From the NCBI GenBank assembly GCA_041751095.1, contig JBGSYC010000290.1, positions 51,072 through 115,071 on the forward strand: a stretch of 64,000 nt of DNA, in the 5' to 3' direction. Position 1 is the first letter of the stretch, and each line of letters begins with the position of its first letter. The position numbers and the translations under genes were made by a program. A model generated the notes under the pieces. That model searched no databases. It saw only the letters and a program-made list of their open reading frames with translations, and was not told the origin of the DNA. The stretch is from JADCRZ01 sp041751095 (GTDB lineage Bacteria; Bacteroidota; Bacteroidia; Chitinophagales; Chitinophagaceae). Positions 56,091 through 64,000 of the stretch are shown piece after piece.

Positions 56091-56141
56091 TAAGTAACAG
56101 GGTAATGAAATTTGTACATCTAATTGCAACAACTGACTACG

Positions 56142-57569
56142 ATGATAAAATGGCTCTTTCTGATCGGTTTTTTTCCCATGGCGTTAGTAGCCGACGGCCA
56201 GGGTAAGACAAGCAGACCTGGCAAACGCAACCCTAATATAATCCTTATCTTTTGCGATGACCTCGGTTATGGCGACCTGGCCTGTTACGGAGCTAAGAAG
56301 CAGAAGACTCCAAATCTCGACCAGATGGCCGCGGATGGCATCCGGTATACCGACTTCTATGTAACCAGCGGGGTATGTACACCATCCCGATCCAGTTTGA
56401 TGACCGGTTGTTACCCCAGAAGGGTTGATCTCCACGTAAATGCCAAACCCAGGGGAAGTGTGGGGAGACAGGTCCTTTTTCCGGTTGATCAAAAGGGCCT
56501 GAATCCCGACGAATTAACCGTAGCCGAAATTCTTAAAAGTAAGGGATATGCTACCGCCTGTATCGGTAAATGGCATTTGGGAGACCAGGATCCCTTTCTG
56601 CCGACCAGGCAGGGATTCGGCTACTATTTTGGTATACCTTACAGCAATGATATGAACCGTCCATATTGCCCGCTTCCTTTAATGAAAGATGAAAAGGTGA
56701 TCGAAGCCCCGGTTGATCAAAATACCCTGACTAGGCGCTATACAGAAGAAACGATCGGTTTTATCAGAAAAAATAAAGACCAGCCGTTTTTTATTTATTT
56801 GCCACAGGCCATGACACATAACCCCTTACATGCAGGCGAAGCTTTCAGGGGGAAATCAGCGAATGGCATTTATGGTGATGCGGTGGAGGAGATTGACTGG
56901 TCTGTGGGCCAGATACTCCAGTCGTTAAAAGAAACCGGATTGGATGATAATACCCTTGTAATCTTCACTTCGGATAATGGTGCCGAACCGCGGTTTGGTG
57001 GGAGCAACCTTCCCCTTTCCGGATGGAAGGGGAGTACATGGGAGGGAGGTATGCGCGTTCCGTGCATCATGCGCTGGCCAGGGGTGATACCCGGGGGCGC
57101 GGTTTGTAAAGAAATGGCGACAACTTTGGAAATCCTTCCTACCATTGCAAAAATGGTAGCTTACCCGTTGCCGCAAAACTTAAGGATCGATGGAAAAGAT
57201 ATGTTTACATTAATGACTCAGCCCCAAAGTAAATCGCCAAGGGAAGTTTTATATTATTACCAGCTGGAACAATTACAGGCCGTGCGTGCCGGCAACTGGA
57301 AGCTGCACCTTGCGCTGGATTCGATGTACACCAACATTCACGCAGGGTCATTTGGCGAAGGCAGAGGAATGAAACTGTTTGATCTCGAAAATGATATCAA
57401 AGAAGAGGTGGATGTATCAGGTGAACACCCGGCGATAGTAAAGCAGTTACTCACATATGCCGACAAAGCAAGGAAAGACCTGGGTGACCTGAATGTTGAA
57501 GGGCTTCACACCCGCAAGGCCGGGTTCGTAGATAAACCGGTTCCGCAATTGCTGAAGGAGATAAAATGA
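56142..57569 (+). CDS. Arylsulfatase-type sulfatase (signature C-T-P-S-R)
   Basis: A 475-residue exported sulfatase from the ATG at 56142, with a signal peptide (MIKWLFLIGFFPMALVADG); a TTG at 56124 is in frame. Motifs: NIILIFCDDLGYGDLACYG, GVCTPSRSSLMTGCYP with the formylglycine cysteine, KWHLGDQDPF, FTSDNGAEPRFG and GGMRVPCIMRWPG. It is close in style to the sulfatase at 53.2 kb, suggesting that the two arose by duplication or act on neighbouring sulfate positions. It ends the SusCD-sulfatase operon; the 196-bp repeat follows 141 bases later. Confidence 0.94.
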   Translation: MIKWLFLIGFFPMALVADGQGKTSRPGKRNPNIILIFCDDLGYGDLACYGAKKQKTPNLDQMAADGIRYTDFYVTSGVCTPSRSSLMTGCYPRRVDLHVNAKPRGSVGRQVLFPVDQKGLNPDELTVAEILKSKGYATACIGKWHLGDQDPFLPTRQGFGYYFGIPYSNDMNRPYCPLPLMKDEKVIEAPVDQNTLTRRYTEETIGFIRKNKDQPFFIYLPQAMTHNPLHAGEAFRGKSANGIYGDAVEEIDWSVGQILQSLKETGLDDNTLVIFTSDNGAEPRFGGSNLPLSGWKGSTWEGGMRVPCIMRWPGVIPGGAVCKEMATTLEILPTIAKMVAYPLPQNLRIDGKDMFTLMTQPQSKSPREVLYYYQLEQLQAVRAGNWKLHLALDSMYTNIHAGSFGEGRGMKLFDLENDIKEEVDVSGEHPAIVKQLLTYADKARKDLGDLNVEGLHTRKAGFVDKPVPQLLKEIK

Positions 57570-57709
57570 TATAGTGGACGGGGTGAAGTAAAAAAATTAC
57601 TACTGTCCGACTAACAGTAGCAATAATGTCCTTGTCGTCATAGACGGGCTTCCCGGCGGCAGGTATTCCAGATCACCTATCCCTCCGTCAAAAAGCATTC
57701 AACGGTGAA

Positions 57710-57905
57710 TTGTCTGAATCACGGATTGAACAGATTAAAAGATAACACGGATTTTGTAAGAATGATTGTTTTGATCATCTGTGTAATCCGGTCAATTGTC
57801 TGAATCACGGATTAGACGGATTAAAGGATAACACGGATTTTGTAGGAATGAGTGGTTTGATAATCCGTGTAATCTGGTAATCCATTAAATCCGTGATTCA
57901 GACAA
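57710..57905. repeat. 196-bp palindrome-ended dispersed repeat, copy 2
   Basis: Same length and layout as the copy at 21059-21254: it starts TTGTCTGAATCACGGATT and ends TAAATCCGTGATTCAGACAA, with two internal units starting at 57710 and 57796. It occupies the convergent gap between a sulfatase gene and the PKD-protein gene (57570-57959); otherwise the gap is empty. Confidence 0.85.
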
Positions 57906-57959
57906 AAAGGATAACACGGATTGAAATAGCAATATCAACGAAGCGGAAATCCCATACCC

Positions 57960-60446
57960 CTACCGCAACAACACCGTCGTACCCTTCCTCAAATATATCC
58001 TGCCATCCACTCCAACACCTTCAGCCATCCATACAACTGTTTGTGTTTGCTGCGGTATCCCGTTAAATGTGCCGTCCCATCCCCTTGCCCGGTCTCTCTG
58101 TTCGTAGATCAGCTGTCCCCAGCGGTTAAAAATTCTGAAATAACGAATCTCTTTGATTCCCATGAGGATCGGACGCAACAAGTCGTTCTTCCCGTCGTGG
58201 TTGGGGGTAAACGCGTTAGGCACAAAAAACCCTACCTCTTTAACTGTTTTCACCACCATGGTATCTACGGTTATGCACCCGGTGATTGTTTTAATGGAAA
58301 TGTTGTACAGCTGTTCCGACGGGCTTGTAAACACGGGCGTAAAGCTCGTGCGTGTATCCAAACCGGTGCCGGGCGTCCATAAAACTTCACTTCCGATCTG
58401 CCTTGCCTGTAAAGCCAGCGGGTAATCAATCACTGCATACTGTACCGGATATCTTATTCCGGCCTGAGGTTTGTCGATAACCAGTACGTGTTGTTTTGTG
58501 TGATACGGCAAAGGGCATTGGGCGGTGTTAACGGATAAGGTTACCGGGTAATTTCCCGCACGCGCATACATCTGGGCAGGTGGATTGCGGACATTGGAAA
58601 CCTGTCCATTGCCGAAATTCCAGACATAATTAACCACCGACCCCATAGTGTCGGCGGTATGGTTGGTAAATGTTGCCGGCAGGTTTACACACACAGGCTC
58701 CACTTTAAAATCTGCAACGGCGTTCTGGTAAATTTTTACGCTTAACATGCTGCTGTCAGCACAGATGGAGCTGCTGTTTACGATCATTTTGACATTGTAA
58801 GTCCCAGCCGTGGTGTAGCGGTAGGTGATGTCTCTGGTTGTAGCCTCCGTTCCATCCCCGAGTATCCACCGGTATTGCATACCCCCTACGGCATTGGTAC
58901 TGGTGTTTTTAAAAACGAATTGGTTACCGACAAGGCATTGATCCGGATTGGACGGTGGATTGAAGCCCGCGACCGGAACTGAAGAAATCTCAATCTTCCG
59001 GCTGGCCGTAGAGATGCTGCATCCCCCGGTATTGAAAAGCCTGGCATAATATGACCCGCTTTGGGTTACGGTGAAGTCCGGGTGATGGGCTCCTTTTATG
59101 GCAACGGTATCTTTATACCATTGAATACTATCCGTGCGCTGCACCCTGAGCACAGGCAGATCCCCTCTGCCGGTACAATGGATCGCGTTGCCAATAAGCT
59201 GCAATGAATTATCGATAATATCGGCCTTTACAAAAACGGTATCTGTGTCCCGGCAACCTCCGCCATCGTGGATGGTAGTAAGAATATAGGTTGTTGAAAC
59301 ATCCGGGCTTGCAAACGGATTGCCAACTTCGGGGTTGCTCAAACCTGCAGAAGGGCTCCATCGATACTTGAAACCGGGTTTAGGAGCGCTACCGATAGGG
59401 ACTGCGCCACGATTGCACGACACGGTATCACGCCCGGCATTGGCGGTTAACTGTAAAGTATCTGAAAACTGGGTAAAGAAGGTAGTCGGGCAGCCAAAAC
59501 CTGAGTAAGGGGTTACTTTTACGGCAACGGTAGTGCCGCGGGCAGGCGGCGGTTTCAAGGTTAGTACCTGCTGTGTGCCAAGTACCTGGCTCAGGGAATT
59601 GTTATACCAGGTATACCCCTGGTAACCATAGGGAGCCACAATATTGACGGCTGTGTCGTCGGGGCAATAAGTAGCACCGACAAATGTGCCGCTGCATTCT
59701 GAGTTCACATCGATATAAGCATACCCAAAGTGCCTCCTGAAAGTGCAATCGGCAGACTTAAAGAAGAGCCTGATCGTTTTACCGGCGTTACCGTCCAGGT
59801 TAATGGATACTGCAGACCAGTCTTTATACCATACCGGGATACTGTCGCCGGGATACGAGGGCGCCTGCATAAAGCCCGGCAGAGCGCTACCATACGGGAT
59901 AAAAGTGAATGAGGCACAATCAATAGTCTTATTGTCGGTAACGTTTGTGATCTCTATCTCCATTCTTGGTTGCTCATATACCTGGTGTTTTGGCTCCTGA
60001 AACACCACCGCGTAATTGTAAACAAGGGTGTAGGCATTTTGATTGGCCGGGATGGTAAACTCATATGAGATGCCTTCTGCTTCACCTCCGCCGGAATTGT
60101 TTCCGAGCCGGATAGAATTTCCACTTCCGTTAGGGCAGTTCACCGGAAAGCCACCATAAGGATCCACTCCGCCTCCCGGGTTGGTAGAATACATGGTGTG
60201 CCGGTTTGGCGCCGGTCCTCCCGAAGGCGTAAGGGATATTACGTTGCGGCCCCCGACTGCGGCGGTAGTCCCCGTATAACAGGTCCATCCTTTAAACGTG
60301 CCGGATTCAAAATCGATATTTGGCGGGCATGTCTGGGCATTTACGGTCAAACGGCAGAAGCAGGTAAGCAATACAGCTAAGCGTAAATACCATGCAGATC
60401 GCAAAAGCCACACTTTAGTGTCATAAAAGGTGTTGAAAATCCGCAT
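57960..60446 (-). CDS. Secreted PKD-domain protein with gliding-motility-type (T9SS type B) C-terminal domain
   Basis: An 828-residue exported protein with a signal peptide (about 15-38, to VNA). Residues 40-250 form a beta-sandwich region (NIDFESGTFKGWTCYTG, GNSIRLGNNSGGGEAEG). Middle Ig-like repeats follow, then at least two PKD domains (YRWILGDGTEATTRDITYRY; YVWNFGNGQVSNVRNPPAQ). The last 90 residues are the gliding-motility-associated C-terminal domain: FFVPNAFTPNHDGKNDLLRP and RIFNRWGQLIYEQRDRARGW, which directs type IX secretion and surface attachment. Such proteins serve as adhesins or surface structural proteins. It is divergent from the glycosyltransferase gene, with no operon partner. 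Confidence 0.93.
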   Translation of the reverse strand: MRIFNTFYDTKVWLLRSAWYLRLAVLLTCFCRLTVNAQTCPPNIDFESGTFKGWTCYTGTTAAVGGRNVISLTPSGGPAPNRHTMYSTNPGGGVDPYGGFPVNCPNGSGNSIRLGNNSGGGEAEGISYEFTIPANQNAYTLVYNYAVVFQEPKHQVYEQPRMEIEITNVTDNKTIDCASFTFIPYGSALPGFMQAPSYPGDSIPVWYKDWSAVSINLDGNAGKTIRLFFKSADCTFRRHFGYAYIDVNSECSGTFVGATYCPDDTAVNIVAPYGYQGYTWYNNSLSQVLGTQQVLTLKPPPARGTTVAVKVTPYSGFGCPTTFFTQFSDTLQLTANAGRDTVSCNRGAVPIGSAPKPGFKYRWSPSAGLSNPEVGNPFASPDVSTTYILTTIHDGGGCRDTDTVFVKADIIDNSLQLIGNAIHCTGRGDLPVLRVQRTDSIQWYKDTVAIKGAHHPDFTVTQSGSYYARLFNTGGCSISTASRKIEISSVPVAGFNPPSNPDQCLVGNQFVFKNTSTNAVGGMQYRWILGDGTEATTRDITYRYTTAGTYNVKMIVNSSSICADSSMLSVKIYQNAVADFKVEPVCVNLPATFTNHTADTMGSVVNYVWNFGNGQVSNVRNPPAQMYARAGNYPVTLSVNTAQCPLPYHTKQHVLVIDKPQAGIRYPVQYAVIDYPLALQARQIGSEVLWTPGTGLDTRTSFTPVFTSPSEQLYNISIKTITGCITVDTMVVKTVKEVGFFVPNAFTPNHDGKNDLLRPILMGIKEIRYFRIFNRWGQLIYEQRDRARGWDGTFNGIPQQTQTVVWMAEGVGVDGRIYLRKGTTVLLR

Positions 60447-61035
60447 TAGCTGAGTTGAGAAGATAAAGATAAGATTTCAGTCGATGGAACGATTTATCTG
60501 TTGAAAGATCCCATTATTGAAAGCTGGTCACAACGCTTTTATTGTCTTTGATTTCAAATTACTGATAAAAAATGGATCAGGATTTGAGATTTTTGGTTTA
60601 TCCCGATCCTTGAAGAAGAAAATATGGAATGATCTTTAAAAAGTTCTACCTACGAAATGTTCCGCTTGAAGATAAGAACGTACAAAGGGCCGCGCGGGGT
60701 ACCAAAACATTCACCAGTCTTCCCCTTCAGCGTTATCCGTGTTTAATGTAAAGAACTCACCTATATTTGCAATCTATCGTAGACAGCATAACCCCTTGAA
60801 ATTAAATCACCTTATTAGCGGAGCATGGGAAAGAAGAAGTTTCAGGTAATCCTGCCTTGGAAAGATAGGTCCCGGCTTACATCCCCGGCTCCGCCGAGTC
60901 CCGCGCACGCAGCAAAATAGCGCAAGGGCGTACTGCGGAGACGTCGGCGGGGATGGTTGTGGGGGCTAAGCAAAAGCAGGACATGTTTTGTAGATTTGCG
61001 TGCATAGCTAAAGTGATTTTGTAAATAAAATTTGG
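60447..61035. other. Divergent intergenic region with an imperfect GC-rich hairpin and a weak -7 element
   Basis: No gene in 589 bases. At 60881-60954, ATCCCC...GCCGA pairs imperfectly with TCGGCGGGGAT, and a nested CGCAG/CTGCG pair lies inside; this looks like a REP-type element rather than a tRNA. TAGATTTG at 60991-60998 matches the Bacteroidota -7 consensus for the glycosyltransferase gene, but no -33 element is at the expected distance. Confidence 0.4.
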
Positions 61036-62205
61036 ATGAAAAAAGAATTTTTGATTTTATTCAGTGATGTTCACCTGCCTTACTCACCTACAACGCTGAA
61101 TATTTTTTATGCTTTAAAAAAGGCGCATAAAGTAACCCTCTTCGCGCCAGACCCGAAAAGCAGGAATGCCACACAAAAAATTGATGATCCGGATATTATT
61201 TATTTGACCATTGGTAAGAAAAACGGGATTTTAAGCTATCTCTACACATTACTCATCAAAGGCCATTCTGCCCTTAGAAATTATTTAAACAAAGGCAAGG
61301 AAGATATCATGCTGTCTGATATAGGAAGGTGGATGGCATACAACTGGCTCAGCCCGTACATAAAAAGATATATCAAAGCGATAAAAAGCTTCGACGGAGA
61401 AATATTAGCGGTAGACTTTTTTTCTTTATGGTGTGCTCAGAAAGCGGGCAAGGCAGCTCACCTCATTTCACTGGAAGTGGATAGTGATGATTTCTATTAT
61501 AAAAAATGCGAGCTGTCAAAAGTAAAATCCGTGTTGACACAATCTGAAGAAAGATTTTCTTATCTTTTTAAGAATGGGAAAGTAAATAAGTTTATTGTTC
61601 AGAACAGCCCGAACTATGTACCCTTCGAGCCTGACTATGGGAACAGGAATGAATACGAACTGGTTTACTGCGGCACCGCAACACCGGAGTTTGGGATATT
61701 TTCATGCCTTGATTTTATTAAAGATTATCCCGGGTACAGGCTTACCATTAAAGGTTCCGTGCCCGTTGAAACTCTCGAAGGAATAAACCAGTTTTACAAG
61801 GAACTGGTGGACCAGGGAAGATTGATCATCGACCAGACCTATCTCGATCCTTTAACATTGACGTCGTATCTGTCGAAATTCCGCGTAGGTTTTGTATTCT
61901 ACGATTTTTATCGTTTTATGCATTTGCGGACGTTTAACTTTCTAACCTCTCCTTCCGGGAAGATGTTCCAGTACTTCAATTCCGGAATCCCGGTTATTGG
62001 AAATGCCCTGCTGGGTTTAAAACTTGTTGAAGAAGCAAAGGCCGGTATCCTGATCGACCACTTGAGTTCTGTTACCATAAAAAACGCGCTGGCGGAAATC
62101 GAGCGTTCTTACATGGGTTTCGCCACAAACTCCAAGCTTGCTTCTTCCCGGTATAATTTTCGGGAAACGTCGGCGCCGTATTTTGAGTATCTGGAGAAGT
62201 GTTGA
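61036..62205 (+). CDS. GT-B-fold glycosyltransferase (GT4-like)
   Basis: A 389-residue cytoplasmic protein. The N-terminal half starts with ILFSDVHLPYSPTTLNIFYAL and contains ISLEVDSDDFYYKKC and VLTQSEERFSYLFKNGKVN, typical of the acceptor-side Rossmann domain. The C-terminal half has the donor-side features ELVYCGTATPEFGIFSCLDF, RLTIKGSVPVETLEG, and SGKMFQYFNSGIPVIGNAL where the glutamate of the classical E-x7-E is not obvious. It is likely to transfer a sugar during surface polysaccharide or glycolipid synthesis; sugar and acceptor are unknown. It is a single gene between the PKD-protein gene and a repeat array. Confidence 0.83.
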   Translation: MKKEFLILFSDVHLPYSPTTLNIFYALKKAHKVTLFAPDPKSRNATQKIDDPDIIYLTIGKKNGILSYLYTLLIKGHSALRNYLNKGKEDIMLSDIGRWMAYNWLSPYIKRYIKAIKSFDGEILAVDFFSLWCAQKAGKAAHLISLEVDSDDFYYKKCELSKVKSVLTQSEERFSYLFKNGKVNKFIVQNSPNYVPFEPDYGNRNEYELVYCGTATPEFGIFSCLDFIKDYPGYRLTIKGSVPVETLEGINQFYKELVDQGRLIIDQTYLDPLTLTSYLSKFRVGFVFYDFYRFMHLRTFNFLTSPSGKMFQYFNSGIPVIGNALLGLKLVEEAKAGILIDHLSSVTIKNALAEIERSYMGFATNSKLASSRYNFRETSAPYFEYLEKC

Positions 62206-62212
62206 TGGCTGC

Positions 62213-62490
62213 CGGCTATCAGCTATCGGCTGTCAGCAATCAGCAATCAGCAATCAGCTATCAGCAATCGGCTGTCAGCAATCAGCAATCAGCTGACTGC
62301 CTTCGGCTTTAGAATAAAGAGTGCCCAATAGATTCGCAGGTTGCTGTCAGATTCGTTCCGCACAGCCATAACCAAGCCGACAGCTGATTGCTGATTGCTG
62401 ACAGCCGATTGCTGATAGCTGACAGCCGAAAGCTGATTGCTGATAGCTGACAGCCGAAAGCTGATTGCTGATAGCTGACAGCCGAAAGCT
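62213..62490. repeat. Minisatellite of GCTGATAGCTGACAGC words, in two inverted blocks
   Basis: Block 1 (62213-62294) repeats ATCAGC/GTCAGCA words; block 2 (62377-62490) is its inverse and includes about three tandem copies of a 28-base unit (AGCTGATTGCTGATAGCTGA + CAGCCGAA). About 80 bases of unique DNA separate them, so the whole could fold as one large hairpin. It lies between convergent genes. Shorter pieces of the same repeat are at 11351-11466. Confidence 0.8.
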
Positions 62491-62496
62491 GGCACC

Positions 62497-63648
62497 TCAT
62501 ACCTTTATATAAACTTTCTTCCTATCCAGCCAGAAAACAATTGCCCAATAGAACGCTACCATGCAAAGTGCATAGAACAGCGAGCTGTTATTCAGATTTG
62601 AAAAGAGGGGTTTACAAATGTGCTCGTAAAACCATCCAAACGGGGTAAGATACTTCCGGCTGCCATTTCCATCTTCACCGGCAGGTATCCTGATCAATGC
62701 AAGCAATCGTGGCAGGAAGCCGCTAAGCACAAAAATGAACAATGGGTTCTTGCCAAATACATCAAAGAACCGGGTGATTAATCCGGTATATTTCCTGAAC
62801 TCTATCAGGTAAAGAAGGACTGCCAATACTGTTGTCGCCAGGCCGGACGTGTAGAGTACATAAGAGCTTGTCCAGATTTTTTTGTTGATCGGAAAAACGG
62901 TGTCCCAGCAAAGTCCTGCAAAGATCAACACCGAACCCGCCACAAAAAGGTTGGTCACCATTTCAAATGTTTTTCCCTTCTGCTGGATGTATTGTCCAAC
63001 AAGATATCCGAATATCACCTGCACAATGGCAGGTATTGTGCTAACCAGTCCTTCAGGATCGAATCGGACGCCTTCTCCTTTATAAATATGACCATCTCCC
63101 AGGAGTGCCCTGTCTACCCGGGTGCCCCAGAATCCCTCAAGACTATAAGGATCTGCAGGGTTACCCATCAGCATGCATAAAACCCAGTAACATAGAAGTA
63201 TGCTCGCGCCGGCTACAAACGCACCCCTCGTCTTGAAAAAATAAACGATCAAAGACGCGAAAAAATAGCAAAGCGCGATCCTTTGCAATACGCCGAATAC
63301 CCTGATGTCGGCCAGCGACTTTACAACGATCCCGTCATCATGCCAACGGATAAAGGGAGACCAGTTTAACAGTAAACCAATCAGCAAAATAAGCGCAGTC
63401 CGCCTGATCACTTTTTTAAAAAAAACGGAGGTGCCTGAGGCTTCAAGGCGGGGCATTACAAAAGCCATGGCATTGCCGACGGCAAAAAGAAAAAAAGGGA
63501 ATACGAGGTCTGTCGGCGTACACCCGTGCCATGGTGCATGTTCGAGAGGCGCATAAATGTGCGCCCAGCTTCCCGGATTATTTACAAGGATCATTAACGC
63601 TACCGTAGCTCCGCGAAAAACATCAAGGGAGTAAAATCGCTGGTTCAA
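62497..63648 (-). CDS. NagX/HGSNAT-like membrane acyltransferase (DUF5009/DUF1624 type)
   Basis: A 383-residue polytopic membrane protein with about ten hydrophobic segments. The N-terminal signature RFYSLDVFRGATVALMILVN and HAPWHGCTPTDLVFPFFLF is typical of bacterial relatives of heparan-alpha-glucosaminide N-acetyltransferase; the histidine in APWHG is a good candidate for the acetyl-transfer residue. Such proteins acetylate amino sugars across the membrane, and in Bacteroidota are often linked to N-acetylglucosamine or heparin-type glycan use. It begins with TTG (63646-63648) preceded by an AGAGG-type ribosome site; an upstream stop prevents an earlier start. A C-terminal tract ends in basic residues. 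The fit with sulfated glycan metabolism is suggestive only. Confidence 0.88.
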   Translation of the reverse strand: MNQRFYSLDVFRGATVALMILVNNPGSWAHIYAPLEHAPWHGCTPTDLVFPFFLFAVGNAMAFVMPRLEASGTSVFFKKVIRRTALILLIGLLLNWSPFIRWHDDGIVVKSLADIRVFGVLQRIALCYFFASLIVYFFKTRGAFVAGASILLCYWVLCMLMGNPADPYSLEGFWGTRVDRALLGDGHIYKGEGVRFDPEGLVSTIPAIVQVIFGYLVGQYIQQKGKTFEMVTNLFVAGSVLIFAGLCWDTVFPINKKIWTSSYVLYTSGLATTVLAVLLYLIEFRKYTGLITRFFDVFGKNPLFIFVLSGFLPRLLALIRIPAGEDGNGSRKYLTPFGWFYEHICKPLFSNLNNSSLFYALCMVAFYWAIVFWLDRKKVYIKV

Positions 63649-63655
63649 CCTCTTA

Positions 63656-63860
63656 CCTCTGATTTATTTGATTTATGTGATTGCCATGATTGTGATGATA
63701 CCCTTCCTGTCTAATCATACTAATCACATAAATCAGAGGTCCTATCACAAAAATCAAAGTTACTTGTCTGAACTGTGATTTATGTGATTTATGTGATTTA
63801 TGTGATGGCCATGATTGAGATAATACCCTCCCTGTCTAATCATACTAATCACCTAAATCC
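63656..63860. repeat. Two copies of a TGATTTATGTGATT-type palindromic repeat
   Basis: Copy 1 (63656-63739) runs from CCTCTGATTTAT to ATAAATCAGAGG, its own inverse, with CCATGATTGTGATGATACCC inside. Copy 2 (about 63773-63860) repeats the same internal order, from CTGTGATTTATGTGATT to CTAATCATACTAATCAC, with an extra GATTTATGT triplication. No gene overlaps. Confidence 0.7.
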
Positions 63861-63872
63861 ACTAGCGTCTTG

Positions 63873-64000
63873 TTATAACTCGAATAGGTTCAATTGATTA
63901 CCATCTTGTTCTTTGACATATTGCGGATAGGTTTTAGAAAATAATTCAAGCAACGGGATTTTACATAACAGTGAGATACTTAATATTTGTAGTATTTCAT
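63873..64000 (-). mobile_element. 3' end of an IS4-type transposase gene (cut by window edge)
   Basis: The minus strand reads EILQILSISLLCKIPLLELF, then ...VKEQDGNQLNLFEL and a TAA stop at 63873-63875. The pattern ILQxLSxSLxxKxPLxxL plus VKEQ..NQLxLF is the usual C terminus of IS4-family transposases in Bacteroidota. The start and terminal repeats are outside the window, so integrity cannot be judged. The IS right end probably lies between 63840 and 63872. Confidence 0.7.

Noticed and set aside
60875..60960. tRNA or structured RNA gene
   Set aside because: The stems are imperfect and do not form a cloverleaf; no conserved T-loop is present.
62213..62490. CRISPR array or coding repeat
   Set aside because: The units are tandem without unique spacers, and the open frames across them are translations of the repeat.

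Overview
The window looks like chromosomal DNA of a Bacteroidota species, most likely in the Chitinophagaceae or a related glycan-degrading group. The evidence is two SusC/SusD outer-membrane uptake loci, an ECF sigma/FecR pair, a protein with a gliding-motility/type IX secretion C-terminal domain, DUF2911, DUF5763 and DUF1680 proteins, few Shine-Dalgarno-like sites and several palindromic intergenic repeat families. No rRNA or tRNA gene was found. Gene content, not alignment, is the basis for this placement.

Layout. 1-3.8 kb: end of a SNF2-type helicase, then small housekeeping enzymes on the minus strand (histidine phosphatase, DUF5763 protein, metallophosphatase, metallo-beta-lactamase-fold hydrolase). 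4.1-6.9 kb: a compact restriction-modification unit, an EcoRII-like endonuclease overlapping a gene that fuses a Vsr-type nickase to a cytosine-C5 methyltransferase. 7.3-9.8 kb: a small unknown protein, a beta-trefoil lectin and a PQQ sugar dehydrogenase with a fused cytochrome c. 9.9-17.7 kb (minus): sulfated-glycan locus SusC-SusD-sulfatase-sulfatase. 18.4-20.9 kb: a TPR-AAA+ ATPase and a TPR membrane protein. 21-26.3 kb: a third sulfatase, a palindromic repeat array, a DUF2911 protein and a GH127-like enzyme.

27.0-39.5 kb (plus) is the most unusual part: a tightly packed run of about ten genes. It holds an S8 subtilisin-like peptidase, several proteins I cannot assign, a protein resembling the trypsin-co-occurring trypco2 domain, and a 941-residue protein that joins a caspase-like (clan CD) region, a GH24 lysozyme and a zinc phospholipase C/nuclease-like region. 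Three of the proteins share a short Y-S-R/K...F motif. Two genes each carry an apparent +1 frameshift at an A3 run. I read this as a candidate protease-linked conflict or effector system; this is inference from domains and gene order.

39.9-45.6 kb: Uma2-type nuclease-fold protein, M16 peptidase, clan-A glycosidase-like protein and a PAS protein. 46-57.6 kb (plus): a complete ECF sigma / FecR anti-sigma / STN-SusC / SusD / three-sulfatase locus, probably induced by its own substrate through the STN-FecR-sigma relay. 58-63.6 kb: PKD/type IX secreted protein, glycosyltransferase and a NagX-like membrane acyltransferase. The right edge cuts the 3' end of an IS4-type transposase. In all there are six sulfatases but no glycoside hydrolase inside either SusCD locus.
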